From: Akkermansia muciniphila
GTDB taxonomy: Bacteria > Verrucomicrobiota > Verrucomicrobiia > Verrucomicrobiales > DEV007
Assembly: GCA_945883495.1 (NCBI GenBank)
Contig: CAMCXS010000016.1
Span: 1 to 64,000, forward strand
Reading direction: 5' to 3'
Length of the DNA: 64,000 nt
Shown: positions 25,463 through 34,418 of the stretch, one piece after another
How positions within the stretch are numbered: the first letter of the stretch is position 1
Layout of the letters: every line of letters starts with the position of its first letter
The notes under the pieces: generated by a model
Seen by the model: only the letters and a program-made list of their open reading frames with translations
Databases searched by the model: none
Told to the model about the DNA's origin: nothing
Program-made: the position numbers and the translations under genes

Positions 25463-26077
25463 TCAACGCTTGGCCTCAAGGTGCCGGTCGATCCAAAGAA
25501 GATGAAAGGGAGTGTTCTCCTTGGCGAGCAGGAGTCCGGAAACGCGTTGGGCCTGAGCCGTCGTCCACCAGTCCCCACCGCTGCTGGAAAAACTCCCCAC
25601 CACACGGCCATTGAAGAGCACCTCCGCCCCCCAGGCCACCACGTCGCCAGCCTTGAACTTACCCATCTCCCCGTTCACCCGAGTCAAGCCAGTCGGCGAG
25701 ACATAAACCACTGCATACGCAGGTTCCTTGTCGATGACGTTGGTGTAAGTGAAGCTATCCGTAAGGATCTGCTGGGTCGCTCCCTTCACCGCGAGGTAAT
25801 ACTGAACCATCACCTCGGGAATCACGCCCACCTTGGAGTCCGACCGGGTCTCGAACTCAACTTCTACTTCTAGCCATTCGCGGAGTTTGCCATCCTTCTT
25901 CGTTTCCACCCCGGCGGCCGTGAACACTGGGGTCTTCTGCATAATTACCTTTACTCCAGCCACCTTCGCTTGCACCTGGGTCGGGCCTTGCGCGTGTGCC
26001 GATACCATCCCCGCCAAACCGATGATGGCGGTAAGCTGAAACAGAAGTTGAGAGCAATTCATGGAGTTTGATTTCAT
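25463..26077 (-). CDS. Amuc_1102-family pilus-like protein
   Basis: A 204-residue exported protein with a signal peptide (LLFQLTAIIGLAGMVSAHAQ, cleavage near residue 30). The mature part is beta-rich with the pattern of a single immunoglobulin-like domain: VKVIMQKTPVF, WLEVEVEFETRS, VMVQYYLAVKG, AYAVVYVSPTGL, VVAWGAEVLFNGRVVGS. It is first in the operon that continues with the PilM-like gene 39 bases downstream, as in the Amuc_1102-1098 order of Akkermansia. The ATG at 26077 is preferred because the lysine it adds gives a normal n-region; ATG 26062 is possible. Function is unknown beyond its association with the pilus-like system. Confidence 0.75.
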   Translation of the reverse strand: MKSNSMNCSQLLFQLTAIIGLAGMVSAHAQGPTQVQAKVAGVKVIMQKTPVFTAAGVETKKDGKLREWLEVEVEFETRSDSKVGVIPEVMVQYYLAVKGATQQILTDSFTYTNVIDKEPAYAVVYVSPTGLTRVNGEMGKFKAGDVVAWGAEVLFNGRVVGSFSSSGGDWWTTAQAQRVSGLLLAKENTPFHLLWIDRHLEAKR

Positions 26078-26194
26078 CGATTGAAAGATTCCTGAGCGGT
26101 GAGGCCGCGGGCCAGACGCGCATTTCTAAAGGGAAAAGGCGGTACGATGCAACGCTATTCTCGGCTGATTTCGGCCGAAGAAGCTCAAACCCAG

Positions 26195-26213
26195 GGAAAA
26201 CCCTAGGTTTTCC
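26195..26213. repeat. Perfect inverted repeat between two minus-strand genes
   Basis: GGAAAACC and GGTTTTCC form eight-base arms around CTA. It lies 60 bases past the end of the PQQ-propeller gene and about 120 bases before the pilus operon, both on the minus strand. It could be a short terminator stem or an operator; a loop of three and no T tract make the terminator reading weak. Confidence 0.45.
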
Positions 26214-26272
26214 TGAGAACCACGGCCGTTCAAAGCTTGGACGACGGCCCACCTAGGTCCCAGCGCCCTTTT

Positions 26273-27559
26273 TTACCGCACGGCCACTTTGGCTCCACCC
26301 AAGTCAAAACATCCACCCTCCACCGTGCTACGAACGAACGCTTTGCCTTCGCTAAGTGCCGGCGTGCTCCAGCACTTCCCTTCCAAGACCTTGGCTCGCG
26401 CCAACTCCGTGTAGGACTCGGGGCGAGCGGCGACCAGCACCAGCTCCCCCGCGTCCGTCAGTGCCAGCAATCGCTGCCCGGATAGGATCACATTCCCCGG
26501 CCCAAAACCAGGTTGCGACCACTTCTTCTCCCCCGTCCGAATATCCACGCAGCCCAACGGACCCGTACCGTATTCCTTGAAGCTGAACATCCCGTAGAGA
26601 TGCCCATCCAGCACCACGGGCGTGCTCCAGTGATTCATGTTGTCATTCGAAGTCCGCCAAATCTCTCGGGCGCTGAACTTGCCCCCTTCCCTCGTAATGC
26701 GAGCTGCCCCCGCTCCCACCCCGTACCCGGCGGAGCAATAGACAATGTCTTCCCACACAACCGGAGAAGCCGCCGTAGAGACCTTGAAGGGGAAATCATG
26801 CCTCCAGAGCACCACCCCGTCGTCCGGCATCACCGCGACAAGGCCCTTCTGCGTAAAGAACACGACCTGGGTCACTCCGTGCAACTCCGCCAAAATCGGC
26901 GTCGCGTGCGTCATGGCGTCATCCTCACCCTTCCAAACCGTCTTCCCGGTCAATTTGTCCAGAGCCAAAAGAGCTTCACCCGGTCCTCCCCCTGCCAGGA
27001 AGAGGTGCTGACCGTGAATCAGCGGAGAAGCAGCGTTCTGCCACTTGATGACGTTCCCTTTATGCTCCTTGACGATGTCACGCTTCCAAACCTGCGAGCC
27101 ATCCGCCAACTTCAGCCCAAACACCTTTAGGTTGGCGTCAATCACGTAAACCATTTCCCCGTCGATCACCGGGGTCGAACGAGGCCCGTCTCCTCCCTTA
27201 TTCTGCTCCGTCCCGGCGTTCCCGCCACCGTCATATTGCTTGGACAACCAGAGTTCCTGCGCCCAAAGCTCCTTGCCAGTCGATGCGTCGAACGCCACGC
27301 AAACTTCCATCGGATTTCCGTCCACCTCCCGGCTCACCAGCGTCACGGCCTTGCCGCTGGCCACAGAAAACGAGCTAAAGCCGGTTTCCGCCGGTGCTTT
27401 CCAAAGGCTCTTCGGCCCCTCAGCTGGCCAGCTCGACTCTGTCAAGACCTCCCCGGCGATTCCGTTTCCAGCAGGCCCTCGATAATTCGGCCATTCTGCG
27501 CGTGCGCCGGCGGAAACGAAGAGACTACAGGCAAGCAGTCCGAGAGCAGAGGTTTTCAT
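26273..27559 (-). CDS. Secreted PQQ-type beta-propeller protein
   Basis: A 428-residue exported protein. The ATG at 27559 gives a clear signal peptide (KTSALGLLACSLFVSAGARA), followed by EWPNYRGPAGNG, the usual opening of verrucomicrobial and planctomycetal PQQ-like WD40-type propellers. Repeated blades such as DASTGKELWAQELW, LADGSQVWKRDIV, LDKLTGKTVWKG and DIRTGEKKWSQPGF are visible. No catalytic residues of quinoprotein alcohol dehydrogenases are evident, so it is more likely a binding or scaffold protein than an enzyme. It is transcribed divergently from uvrC; a longer open frame upstream of 27559 overlaps the uvrC promoter region and is unlikely to be translated. Confidence 0.85.
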   Translation of the reverse strand: MKTSALGLLACSLFVSAGARAEWPNYRGPAGNGIAGEVLTESSWPAEGPKSLWKAPAETGFSSFSVASGKAVTLVSREVDGNPMEVCVAFDASTGKELWAQELWLSKQYDGGGNAGTEQNKGGDGPRSTPVIDGEMVYVIDANLKVFGLKLADGSQVWKRDIVKEHKGNVIKWQNAASPLIHGQHLFLAGGGPGEALLALDKLTGKTVWKGEDDAMTHATPILAELHGVTQVVFFTQKGLVAVMPDDGVVLWRHDFPFKVSTAASPVVWEDIVYCSAGYGVGAGAARITREGGKFSAREIWRTSNDNMNHWSTPVVLDGHLYGMFSFKEYGTGPLGCVDIRTGEKKWSQPGFGPGNVILSGQRLLALTDAGELVLVAARPESYTELARAKVLEGKCWSTPALSEGKAFVRSTVEGGCFDLGGAKVAVR

Positions 27560-27661
27560 CACTGCCAAAAAACTCGCGCCCGCGTTCCTGACAAGAAAAT
27601 TCGTCACAAGGCTCGCCCAAGGCGTATGGTTCCTTTGGCGATTGCCCGATATTCCGCCCTC

Positions 27662-29269
27662 ATGGAAGAGCCAAACCCCAAGGCCAAACTGCGCGACGTC
27701 CCCCACCTCCCCGGTGTTTACTTGATGAAGGACCGGCTCGGCACCGTGATTTACGTCGGCAAAGCCAAAAGCCTCCGCAAGCGGCTCTCCAGTTATTTCA
27801 GCCCGTCCCGGAGCCGGATGGCCGATGTCAAAACCCGCGCCCTAATTAAGAGCATCTGGGATTTCGAATACCACGTGGTCCGCAACGAGCCTGAATCGCT
27901 CCTCCTGGAAGGCAAGCTGATCAAGGATTACCGGCCGAAGTACAACGTCAGCTTCCGCGACGACAAACGCTTCCTGCTCCTTAAAGTCCATCTCGACGAT
28001 CCCTATCCCCGTTTCCACTTCAGCCGCGTTCGCAAAGAAGACGGCGCCCGCTACTTCGGACCCTTTGCCCATTCAGGGGCTCTCCGCTCTACCATCTCCT
28101 GGATGAACAGGCAGTTCGGCCTGCGCACCTGCCGGCCACTGGTCCCCGGAGAAACCGACTACCGCCACTGCAACGCCGATGTCATCCGCAATTGCTCCGC
28201 TCCCTGTGTCGGCCGCATCACGACAGAAGAGTATCACGCTCTTGTCGAAAAGGCCTGCGACTTCCTTTCCGGTAAGCCCAAGGAGATGATCGCCGCGCTG
28301 GAAGAAGAGATGCGCCAAGCCGCAGCCGCCCTCGACTTCGAACGAGCTGCCGATCTGCGTGACATGCTAGCCGATCTTCGCCAAACGATGGCCCCGGCCC
28401 GTCAGTTCCGGCGTGGGCGCGGCGTCCCCCGGAACGGTTCCAACATCGATCCGCAAGCCGATCTCACCGAGTTGCGCGAAATCCTCCAACTCAGCCGCAC
28501 TCCCGTGGTCATGGAGTGCTTTGATATCTCCAACATCTCCGACAATCACTGTGTAGCCTCGATGGTTCGTTTCCGCAACGGCACTCCGGACACCGCCAAT
28601 TACCGCCGCTACCGCATCAAAACCGTCAAGGGACAGGACGACTTCGCCAGCATGGCTGAAGTCGTGCGACGCCGCTACTCGCGGATTCTCCTTGAGGCCC
28701 GCGAACAAGCCGGGAAGAGCCTGGAGGAGACGCAGCTCAACCCTCTGGAAGCGATGCGCCAGCTCGAAAAGGAAGTCGAAGCCCGCGAGGCCGCCGGGGT
28801 CCTTCCCGAAGGCAAGCGCAAACCCTTCGTCCGGCTCCCAGATCTCATAATCGTCGATGGCGGCAAAGGGCAACTCTCCTCCGCCTGTCGCGAGTTGCAA
28901 CGACTCGGACTTACCGACCTTCCGATCATTGGGCTCGCCAAGAAGCGGGAAGAAATTTTCCGGCCCGGGGAATCTGAGCCGCTGGTCTTGGATCACGACC
29001 AAGGCGCGCTCAAACTCCTCCAGCGCATCCGCGACGAAGCCCACCGATGGGCCAACCGATACAACGAGTTGCTCATGAAGCGCCGCATCACCGAGAGCCT
29101 GCTCGATGATTGTCCCGGCGTCAGCGCCCGTCGCAAAACGGCCCTGCTCCAGCATTTCGGCTCGCTCGCCAAACTGCGCAAAGCTCCGGTCGAGGAGATC
29201 GCTTCCGTCGAAGGGATTAGCCGAGCCTTGGCCGAGGGCATCGCCCGGTTTTTGGAATCACGCAGCTGA
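27662..29269 (+). CDS. uvrC: Excinuclease ABC subunit C
   Basis: UvrC makes the two incisions around a DNA lesion in nucleotide excision repair. The 535-residue product has the GIY-YIG nuclease domain at the N-terminus (GVYLMKD and VIYVGKAKSLRKR, about residues 18-42), the four cysteines thought to hold an iron-sulfur cluster (in CRPL, HCNADVIRNC and SAPC), the UvrB-binding UVR helix pair near 205-235, the RNase H-like nuclease (VMECFDISNISD and LIIVDGGKGQL) and the C-terminal helix-hairpin-helix repeats. It is somewhat shorter than E. coli UvrC. An ATG at 27626 would add 12 residues; no ribosome-binding site favours either. xylB, a DUF374 gene and folD follow on the strand. Confidence 0.95.
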   Translation: MEEPNPKAKLRDVPHLPGVYLMKDRLGTVIYVGKAKSLRKRLSSYFSPSRSRMADVKTRALIKSIWDFEYHVVRNEPESLLLEGKLIKDYRPKYNVSFRDDKRFLLLKVHLDDPYPRFHFSRVRKEDGARYFGPFAHSGALRSTISWMNRQFGLRTCRPLVPGETDYRHCNADVIRNCSAPCVGRITTEEYHALVEKACDFLSGKPKEMIAALEEEMRQAAAALDFERAADLRDMLADLRQTMAPARQFRRGRGVPRNGSNIDPQADLTELREILQLSRTPVVMECFDISNISDNHCVASMVRFRNGTPDTANYRRYRIKTVKGQDDFASMAEVVRRRYSRILLEAREQAGKSLEETQLNPLEAMRQLEKEVEAREAAGVLPEGKRKPFVRLPDLIIVDGGKGQLSSACRELQRLGLTDLPIIGLAKKREEIFRPGESEPLVLDHDQGALKLLQRIRDEAHRWANRYNELLMKRRITESLLDDCPGVSARRKTALLQHFGSLAKLRKAPVEEIASVEGISRALAEGIARFLESRS

Positions 29270-29321
29270 AGTCACAGTTTCAAGTAGCGCGCTCGCCTGG
29301 ATCGTTCTAGGTAGGTCCGAC

Positions 29322-30812
29322 ATGTTGTTTCTCGGAATAGACAGCGGCACCCAAAGCACCAAGTGCGTCGTGGTGGACGGCACCAGCGGGCAAATCCTTG
29401 CCTCGGCCGTCGAAAGTTACGGATTGCTTGAGGGGTTGCCACCGGGGCATCTCGAGCAGGATCCTGCCAGCTGGACCCGCGCCCTCGACTCCACGGTCGA
29501 GGCCTGCCTTTCCTCGATTGGCGAACGCCGCGGTGAGATCAAGGGCATCGGCGTCAGCGGGCAGCAACACGGCCTCGTGGTTCTCGACGCAAACGACGAA
29601 ATCATCCGCCCGGCGAAACTCTGGTGCGATACCTCGACTGCCCAGCAGTGCGACCAGTTCGCGGCCGCTTTCTCCGGCCATCCCGGACTGATTCAGCGCG
29701 CCGGAAACGCCATGCTGCCTGGGTACACCGCTCCGAAGATTCTCTGGCTCAAGCAGAACGAACCGGATCACTTCGCGAGAACCCGCACCGTGTTGTTACC
29801 GCACGACTACCTGAATTTCCACCCCACCGGCGTCAAGCGCATGGAGTTCGGCGACGCCTCTGGAACCGGTTTGCTCAACGTCCGGAAGCGGCACTGGGAC
29901 ACGGAACTTTGTGATTTCATCGATCCGCGTGTTCGGGAAATGCTGCCAGACACGGGCTCCTCGCTATCCGTCCACGGGGAACTTCGCGAAGATTTGCGCG
30001 CGGCCTGGGGCTTGCCACAAGGCGTGGTCGTCAGCGCTGGAGGTGGCGATAATATGATGGGCGCCATCGGTACCGGCAACGTCACCCCTGGAGTGGTCAC
30101 TGCCAGCTTCGGCACCTCTGGCACCCTGTATTCCTGCGCGGCCGAACCCGTCATTGACCCCAATGGCGAAGTCGCCGCGTTTTGCGACAGCACGGACCAC
30201 TGGCTTCCGCTGGTTTGCACGATGAACGTCACCGTGATCACCGAACAGGTGCGCGGTCTTTTTGGATGGTCGCACCAGGATTTGGAGGCTGCGGTCGCCT
30301 CAATTCCAGCCGGTGCAGACGGCCTTACCTTTCTCCCTTATTTAACTGGGGAGCGTACCCCCAACCTCCCGAACGGTGCCGGGGTGCTCCACGGACTGAA
30401 TCCGGGGAACATGACTCCCGCGCATATTGCCCGCGCCGCCATGGAGGGAGCGACCCTCGGCCTCGCTTACGGATTAAGGCGCTTCCGCGAGCTCGGAGTT
30501 CAGCCCACGGAGATCCGCCTCACTGGCGGCGGCAGCAAGAGTCGGATTTGGCGCCAAATCGCCGCCGATGCGTTTGGCGTCCCCGTGGTTTGCCTTTCCA
30601 CCGCCGAAGGAGCCGCCCTTGGGTCCGCCATCCAAGCAGCGCACGCCTCCGGCTCCGTTCCAGGCTCCCTCACGGATCTTTGTGCACGCTGGGTAGCCCT
30701 CGACGAAACGACCCGCTGCGCTCCTGACGCAGGCCACGCCACCCTCTACGCCGAGCAGCTCGATCGCCAACTCGCCCTCACGGGAACCCTGCGCGGCGCT
30801 TCCTACCTTTGA
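29322..30812 (+). CDS. xylB: Xylulokinase (FGGY family)
   Basis: A 496-residue sugar kinase that phosphorylates D-xylulose for the pentose phosphate pathway. The N-terminal phosphate motif is FLGIDSGTQSTKCVVVDG, the substrate pocket has SGQQHGLVVLD and MLPGYTAPKILWLKQNEP, the DASGTGLLNV block is typical of XylB, the catalytic aspartate is in SAGGGDNMMGAIGTG, and the C-terminal nucleotide site is IRLTGGGSKSRIWRQIAAD. I chose the ATG at 29322, since residues before it in the open frame read through the end of uvrC. No xylose isomerase gene is adjacent, so the source of xylulose is not shown here. Confidence 0.92.
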   Translation: MLFLGIDSGTQSTKCVVVDGTSGQILASAVESYGLLEGLPPGHLEQDPASWTRALDSTVEACLSSIGERRGEIKGIGVSGQQHGLVVLDANDEIIRPAKLWCDTSTAQQCDQFAAAFSGHPGLIQRAGNAMLPGYTAPKILWLKQNEPDHFARTRTVLLPHDYLNFHPTGVKRMEFGDASGTGLLNVRKRHWDTELCDFIDPRVREMLPDTGSSLSVHGELREDLRAAWGLPQGVVVSAGGGDNMMGAIGTGNVTPGVVTASFGTSGTLYSCAAEPVIDPNGEVAAFCDSTDHWLPLVCTMNVTVITEQVRGLFGWSHQDLEAAVASIPAGADGLTFLPYLTGERTPNLPNGAGVLHGLNPGNMTPAHIARAAMEGATLGLAYGLRRFRELGVQPTEIRLTGGGSKSRIWRQIAADAFGVPVVCLSTAEGAALGSAIQAAHASGSVPGSLTDLCARWVALDETTRCAPDAGHATLYAEQLDRQLALTGTLRGASYL

Positions 30813-30843
30813 GTTGATTCCCGATTCTTCGCCGCGAGAGCCC

Positions 30844-31500
30844 ATGGCGCGCCCCACGGATCTGCCCATTAGTTGGAAAGCCCGGACCATTGCGGCCATC
30901 GGAGTCTTCATCATTCAGCTGTTTGGCCTCACCCTTCGCTTCAAGCTCTACTCCAAGGCACCGATCAGCGCCCAAGCCGATACGAACTACATCTGGGCCG
31001 TCTGGCACAATTGCCTCTTCAGCTTCCCGCTGATTTACCGCAAGTTCTTCGCCGCCCGCCGGGGAGCCGCATTGACCAGCGCCAGCAAGGATGGAGAAAT
31101 CGCCGCCGCGGTCGTCAAACAACTCGGCATCGCTCCCATCCGCGGCTCCAATTCACGCCGTGGCGGCCAAGCGCTCATCGAACTGGCTTCCTGGCTCAAC
31201 GAAGGCTACGATATCGCCCTCACCCCGGACGGCCCACGCGGCCCCCGTTACCAACTCAGCCCCGGCCTGATTCTCCTCGCAAAAAAGACCGGGACGCCAG
31301 TCGTACCGGTTGCCATTCGGTACCACAACTGCTGGAAGTTGAAATCGTGGGATCAATTCCGCATACCGAAGCCTTTTTCCCAAGTCGATGTCCACGTCGG
31401 CCCGGTCGTACAGGTCCCGGCCGACATCAACGATCAACAGTTCGAGGAGTTCCGCTTAGGCGTCCAAGAACTCATGTGCGCGGAGGGTTGCAATGACTGA
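30844..31500 (+). CDS. Lysophospholipid acyltransferase-like protein (DUF374)
   Basis: A 218-residue membrane-associated acyltransferase of the DUF374 group. It has an N-terminal hydrophobic helix ([17 protein letters not shown]), the [13 protein letters not shown] segment carrying the conserved histidine, [11 protein letters not shown], and [17 protein letters not shown], which is the most characteristic block of the family. Such proteins are thought to acylate lipid A precursors or lysophospholipids at the inner membrane; the substrate is not known here. I chose ATG 30844, 31 bases after the xylB stop; a frame start at 30814 gives ten atypical residues. Its 3' end overlaps folD by eight bases. 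Confidence 0.87.
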   Translation: MARPTDLPISWKARTIAAIGVFIIQLFGLTLRFKLYSKAPISAQADTNYIWAVWHNCLFSFPLIYRKFFAARRGAALTSASKDGEIAAAVVKQLGIAPIRGSNSRRGGQALIELASWLNEGYDIALTPDGPRGPRYQLSPGLILLAKKTGTPVVPVAIRYHNCWKLKSWDQFRIPKPFSQVDVHVGPVVQVPADINDQQFEEFRLGVQELMCAEGCND

Positions 31501-32386
31501 ACCAATGGTGATTCGAGGCGCCGATGTTGCGGCGGAGGTCTATCGTGAGCTCTCAACTGAACTCAGCGAGTTCTTCGCCCAAGGCATCCGCCCCGGCTTG
31601 GCCGTGGTCCTCGTTGGCGATGATCCCGCATCGAAAGCCTACGTTGGCTCCAAGGACCGCAAGTGCCGCGAACTTGGTCTCCATTCCCTCAAAATCGAAC
31701 TTCCGGCCACGACCCTGATGCCGGAACTCCTGGGCCGCATCGAAGAACTCAACCAAAATCCGGCCATCCACGGTATCCTCGTCCAGATGCCGCTTCCCAA
31801 GCATCTTGACGAGCAGACCGTGATCCGCGCCATCGATCCCCGCAAAGACGTAGATGGGCTGCACCCGGTGAATTTGGGCAAGCTCGTCATGGAGGACCCC
31901 ACTGGTTTTGCGCCTTGCACCCCCTCCGGCTGCCAGAGAATGTTGCAGTTTGCCGGCGTCGAAACTGCGGGTGCCCGCGTCGTCGTCCTCGGACGCAGCC
32001 TCCTCGTCGGAAAATCGATCGCGCTACTCCTCGTCTCCAAAGGGGTCATGGCGGACGCTACCGTCACCATCGCGCACTCCCGTACGCGCGGCCTCCCCGC
32101 TTTGTGCCGGGAAGCGGACATCATCATTGCCGCGATCGGCAAGCCCAACTTTGTCACGGCGGACTTTGTCCGAGAGGGAGCCGTGGTCATTGATGTCGGG
32201 ATCAACCGGATCGAAGACCCGGAGAAACCCGGGAGCTACAAGCTCGTCGGAGACGTGGCCTACGCCCAAGTGGCTCCAAAATGCAGGGCAATCACGCCCG
32301 TGCCCGGCGGAGTCGGCGTCATGACCATCGCTATGCTCATGGCGAACACCGCCAAGGCTTGCCGCCTGACGGCAACAATGCTCTGA
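31493..32386 (+). CDS. folD: Bifunctional methylenetetrahydrofolate dehydrogenase/cyclohydrolase
   Basis: FolD interconverts 5,10-methylene-, methenyl- and 10-formyl-tetrahydrofolate in one-carbon metabolism. The 297-residue product has all family blocks: [20 protein letters not shown] with the catalytic lysine region, [53 protein letters not shown] for NADP binding, and [16 protein letters not shown] at the C-terminus. It overlaps the DUF374 gene by eight bases, so translation is probably coupled. It is the last gene of the uvrC-xylB-DUF374-folD run. Confidence 0.96.
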   Translation: MTEPMVIRGADVAAEVYRELSTELSEFFAQGIRPGLAVVLVGDDPASKAYVGSKDRKCRELGLHSLKIELPATTLMPELLGRIEELNQNPAIHGILVQMPLPKHLDEQTVIRAIDPRKDVDGLHPVNLGKLVMEDPTGFAPCTPSGCQRMLQFAGVETAGARVVVLGRSLLVGKSIALLLVSKGVMADATVTIAHSRTRGLPALCREADIIIAAIGKPNFVTADFVREGAVVIDVGINRIEDPEKPGSYKLVGDVAYAQVAPKCRAITPVPGGVGVMTIAMLMANTAKACRLTATML

Positions 32387-32432
32387 CATTGTCATTTACT
32401 CAATGATTCCAGCCCAGCAAGGTGCCCGTTAA

Positions 32433-32448
32433 GTGACGAAATCGTCAC
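32433..32448. promoter_or_regulatory. Palindrome upstream of the envelope-machine locus, possible operator
   Basis: GTGACGA and TCGTCAC form perfect seven-base arms around AA, and a TTGACA hexamer starts two bases later (32450). It lies about 180 bases before the two-partner-secretion transporter gene, the first gene of the locus. A convincing -10 at 16-18 bases is not present, so I report a symmetric element rather than a promoter. Confidence 0.4.
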
Positions 32449-32629
32449 CTTGACAGATACACATCAGATGGTGCCGCATGAAACCGTCATGGGCAGGCAA
32501 CTTTCACAAAATTGTCTTTGGAACAGCTCGAAACCTCACTATAGGTGGCTCTGGGACCACCTCACCTTTTGAGGATTTTAAGGAAGTGAACGCCTTAACG
32601 CTGCCCAAAGGTCTGCGTTTTTTAAAAAT

Positions 32630-34399
32630 ATGTTTTCCGGTCAACAACGACGGCTATTGGATGGTGGTCTGCCCGTTCCTGGGTTGCCCGCCCTCTTGGC
32701 TCTTTGCTTGTTGTCCGCCAGCAGCCGGGCAGAGACTCCCATGCCTTTACCGCCCCCGCCCGCGCCGGACTTTGGCGACAATTCGCTCCCCTCTGCGGAT
32801 GCTGCCTCTAGCGAGGCGGAGGCAGAATTCCGCTTCTTCGTGAAGCAGATCCGGGTCAACGGCTCTAAACTCCTGACCAATCCGGAGATTGAAACAGTCA
32901 TCTATCCGTTCCTTGGACCGGGCAAGACCTTAGAAAGCCTGGAAGAAGCTCGTGCGGCGTTGGAGAAAGCCTACCGCGACAAGGGCTACCAGACCGTGAC
33001 TGTTGAACTTCCCCAACAGAACGGAACGCGTGGCATCATTTACATGAACGTGGTTGAAGGCCGCATCGGGCGGGTCACGGTCAAGGGAGCTCGCTACTTC
33101 TTGCCTAGCGAAATCAAGCGGGCCGCCCCTTCATTGGCCGAAGGCACCGTTCCGAACTTCAACCAAGTTACCAAAGACCTTGTGGCCTTGAATGCTTGGC
33201 CGGAGCGGCAAGTGAGTCCCTCGATTCGTCCCGGCGCTGTACCGGGCACCTTTGACGTCGATCTGGAAGTGAAGGACAAAGCACCTCTCCACGGCAGCCT
33301 GGAACTCAACAACCGTTTCATCACCAACACCACCGAGTTGCGCCTGGATGCCTCGGTGAGCTACGCCAACCTCTGGCAAAAAGGTCACACCTTCGGTCTG
33401 TCCGCCCAGGTTGCCCCGAACAATACGGATGATTCCATGGTCGTTTCGGGTTTCTACCTCGCTCGATTCCCCCAGCTATCCAAGTTCTCCCTCCAACTGA
33501 TGGCGTCGAAACAGGATAGTTTGATCGGAACACTGGGGGGAGTCGCCTCGGTCGGCGCTGGCTCCACGATGGGGCTACGCGGCATTGTTCAGCTCCCAAC
33601 GCGTGGGAGCTACTTCCATTCTGTAAGCGCCGGTTTTGATTACAAGGCATTCGATAACACCCCAGTTGAGCTAATCGAATTTAGAAAACTCAATCAAGAA
33701 GCCCGTGATTTCCTGAACCCCGAATTTGAAACTCCGTTGATCTGCTATTACCCAATCAACATTGCCTACAGCGCAGGATTGACAAAGAAGAACTCATTTA
33801 CAGAGTTTAATTCGGCATTGCAGTTTCACCTGCGCGGCGTGGGCAGCGACATTTCCACCTTCTTGGACACTCGATACCCGTCCGATGGTTCGTGGGTTTC
33901 CTTACGCAGTGACGTCGCCCACACCCAGGACCTTCCCAAAGGATTTCAGGTATTCGGCAAATTTCAAACCCAACTGACGAATGACGCGCTGATTCCCAAC
34001 GAACAGTTTGTCATCGGTGGTGTATCCACGGTGCGCGGCTACCCCGAGGCAAGTGTCCTCGGCGACAACGGTTGGGTCTTCAACTTCGAAGTTCGCACTC
34101 CTTCTCTCATTCGAGCCAACGGCCAGTCCGAGGGCGGCACTCCCGATAATGAACTCCGATTCCGTACCTTCTTCGATGCCGGTACGGTCTACGTGAACGA
34201 AGTGCTTCCTGAGCAAACTGAGACGTTCGAGCTAGCCAGTTTCGGGTTCGGAACCACCATCGACCTCGCGAAGAATTTCCACGGGAATTTAGACCTTGCT
34301 TGGCCTCTGACTACGCAGGGGATCACCCCCAACACGCCATCAGGCAGCCCCCGCCAGCACGAACCTTTCCTGAGTTTTCAGGTCGGATACGATTTTTGA
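32630..34399 (+). CDS. Two-partner-secretion-type outer-membrane transporter (FhaC/ShlB/HecB family)
   Basis: A 589-residue outer-membrane protein of the Omp85 superfamily, TpsB branch. A signal peptide (LPALLALCLLSASSRA) precedes a Pro-rich linker, an ShlB-type POTRA domain (about 65-150, with IRVNGSKLLTNPEIE and LEEARAALEKAYRDKGYQTV), a second POTRA (about 150-215) and a 16-strand-type barrel. The L6 motif is seen as IGGVSTVRGYPE, and the final residue is the phenylalanine of a barrel signal (VGYDF). TpsB proteins export a large TpsA partner, but no TpsA-like gene is adjacent. Instead the next five genes encode an energising complex, a porin-like barrel and a coiled-coil protein on the same strand. 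Its cargo is unknown. Confidence 0.87.
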   Translation: MFSGQQRRLLDGGLPVPGLPALLALCLLSASSRAETPMPLPPPPAPDFGDNSLPSADAASSEAEAEFRFFVKQIRVNGSKLLTNPEIETVIYPFLGPGKTLESLEEARAALEKAYRDKGYQTVTVELPQQNGTRGIIYMNVVEGRIGRVTVKGARYFLPSEIKRAAPSLAEGTVPNFNQVTKDLVALNAWPERQVSPSIRPGAVPGTFDVDLEVKDKAPLHGSLELNNRFITNTTELRLDASVSYANLWQKGHTFGLSAQVAPNNTDDSMVVSGFYLARFPQLSKFSLQLMASKQDSLIGTLGGVASVGAGSTMGLRGIVQLPTRGSYFHSVSAGFDYKAFDNTPVELIEFRKLNQEARDFLNPEFETPLICYYPINIAYSAGLTKKNSFTEFNSALQFHLRGVGSDISTFLDTRYPSDGSWVSLRSDVAHTQDLPKGFQVFGKFQTQLTNDALIPNEQFVIGGVSTVRGYPEASVLGDNGWVFNFEVRTPSLIRANGQSEGGTPDNELRFRTFFDAGTVYVNEVLPEQTETFELASFGFGTTIDLAKNFHGNLDLAWPLTTQGITPNTPSGSPRQHEPFLSFQVGYDF

Positions 34400-34418
34400 C
34401 TATAGCCTACCACGCCTC

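Noticed and set aside
32450-32485. TTGACA at 32450 as a complete promoter
   Set aside because: No acceptable -10 sequence is found 16-18 bases downstream, so only the palindrome is reported.
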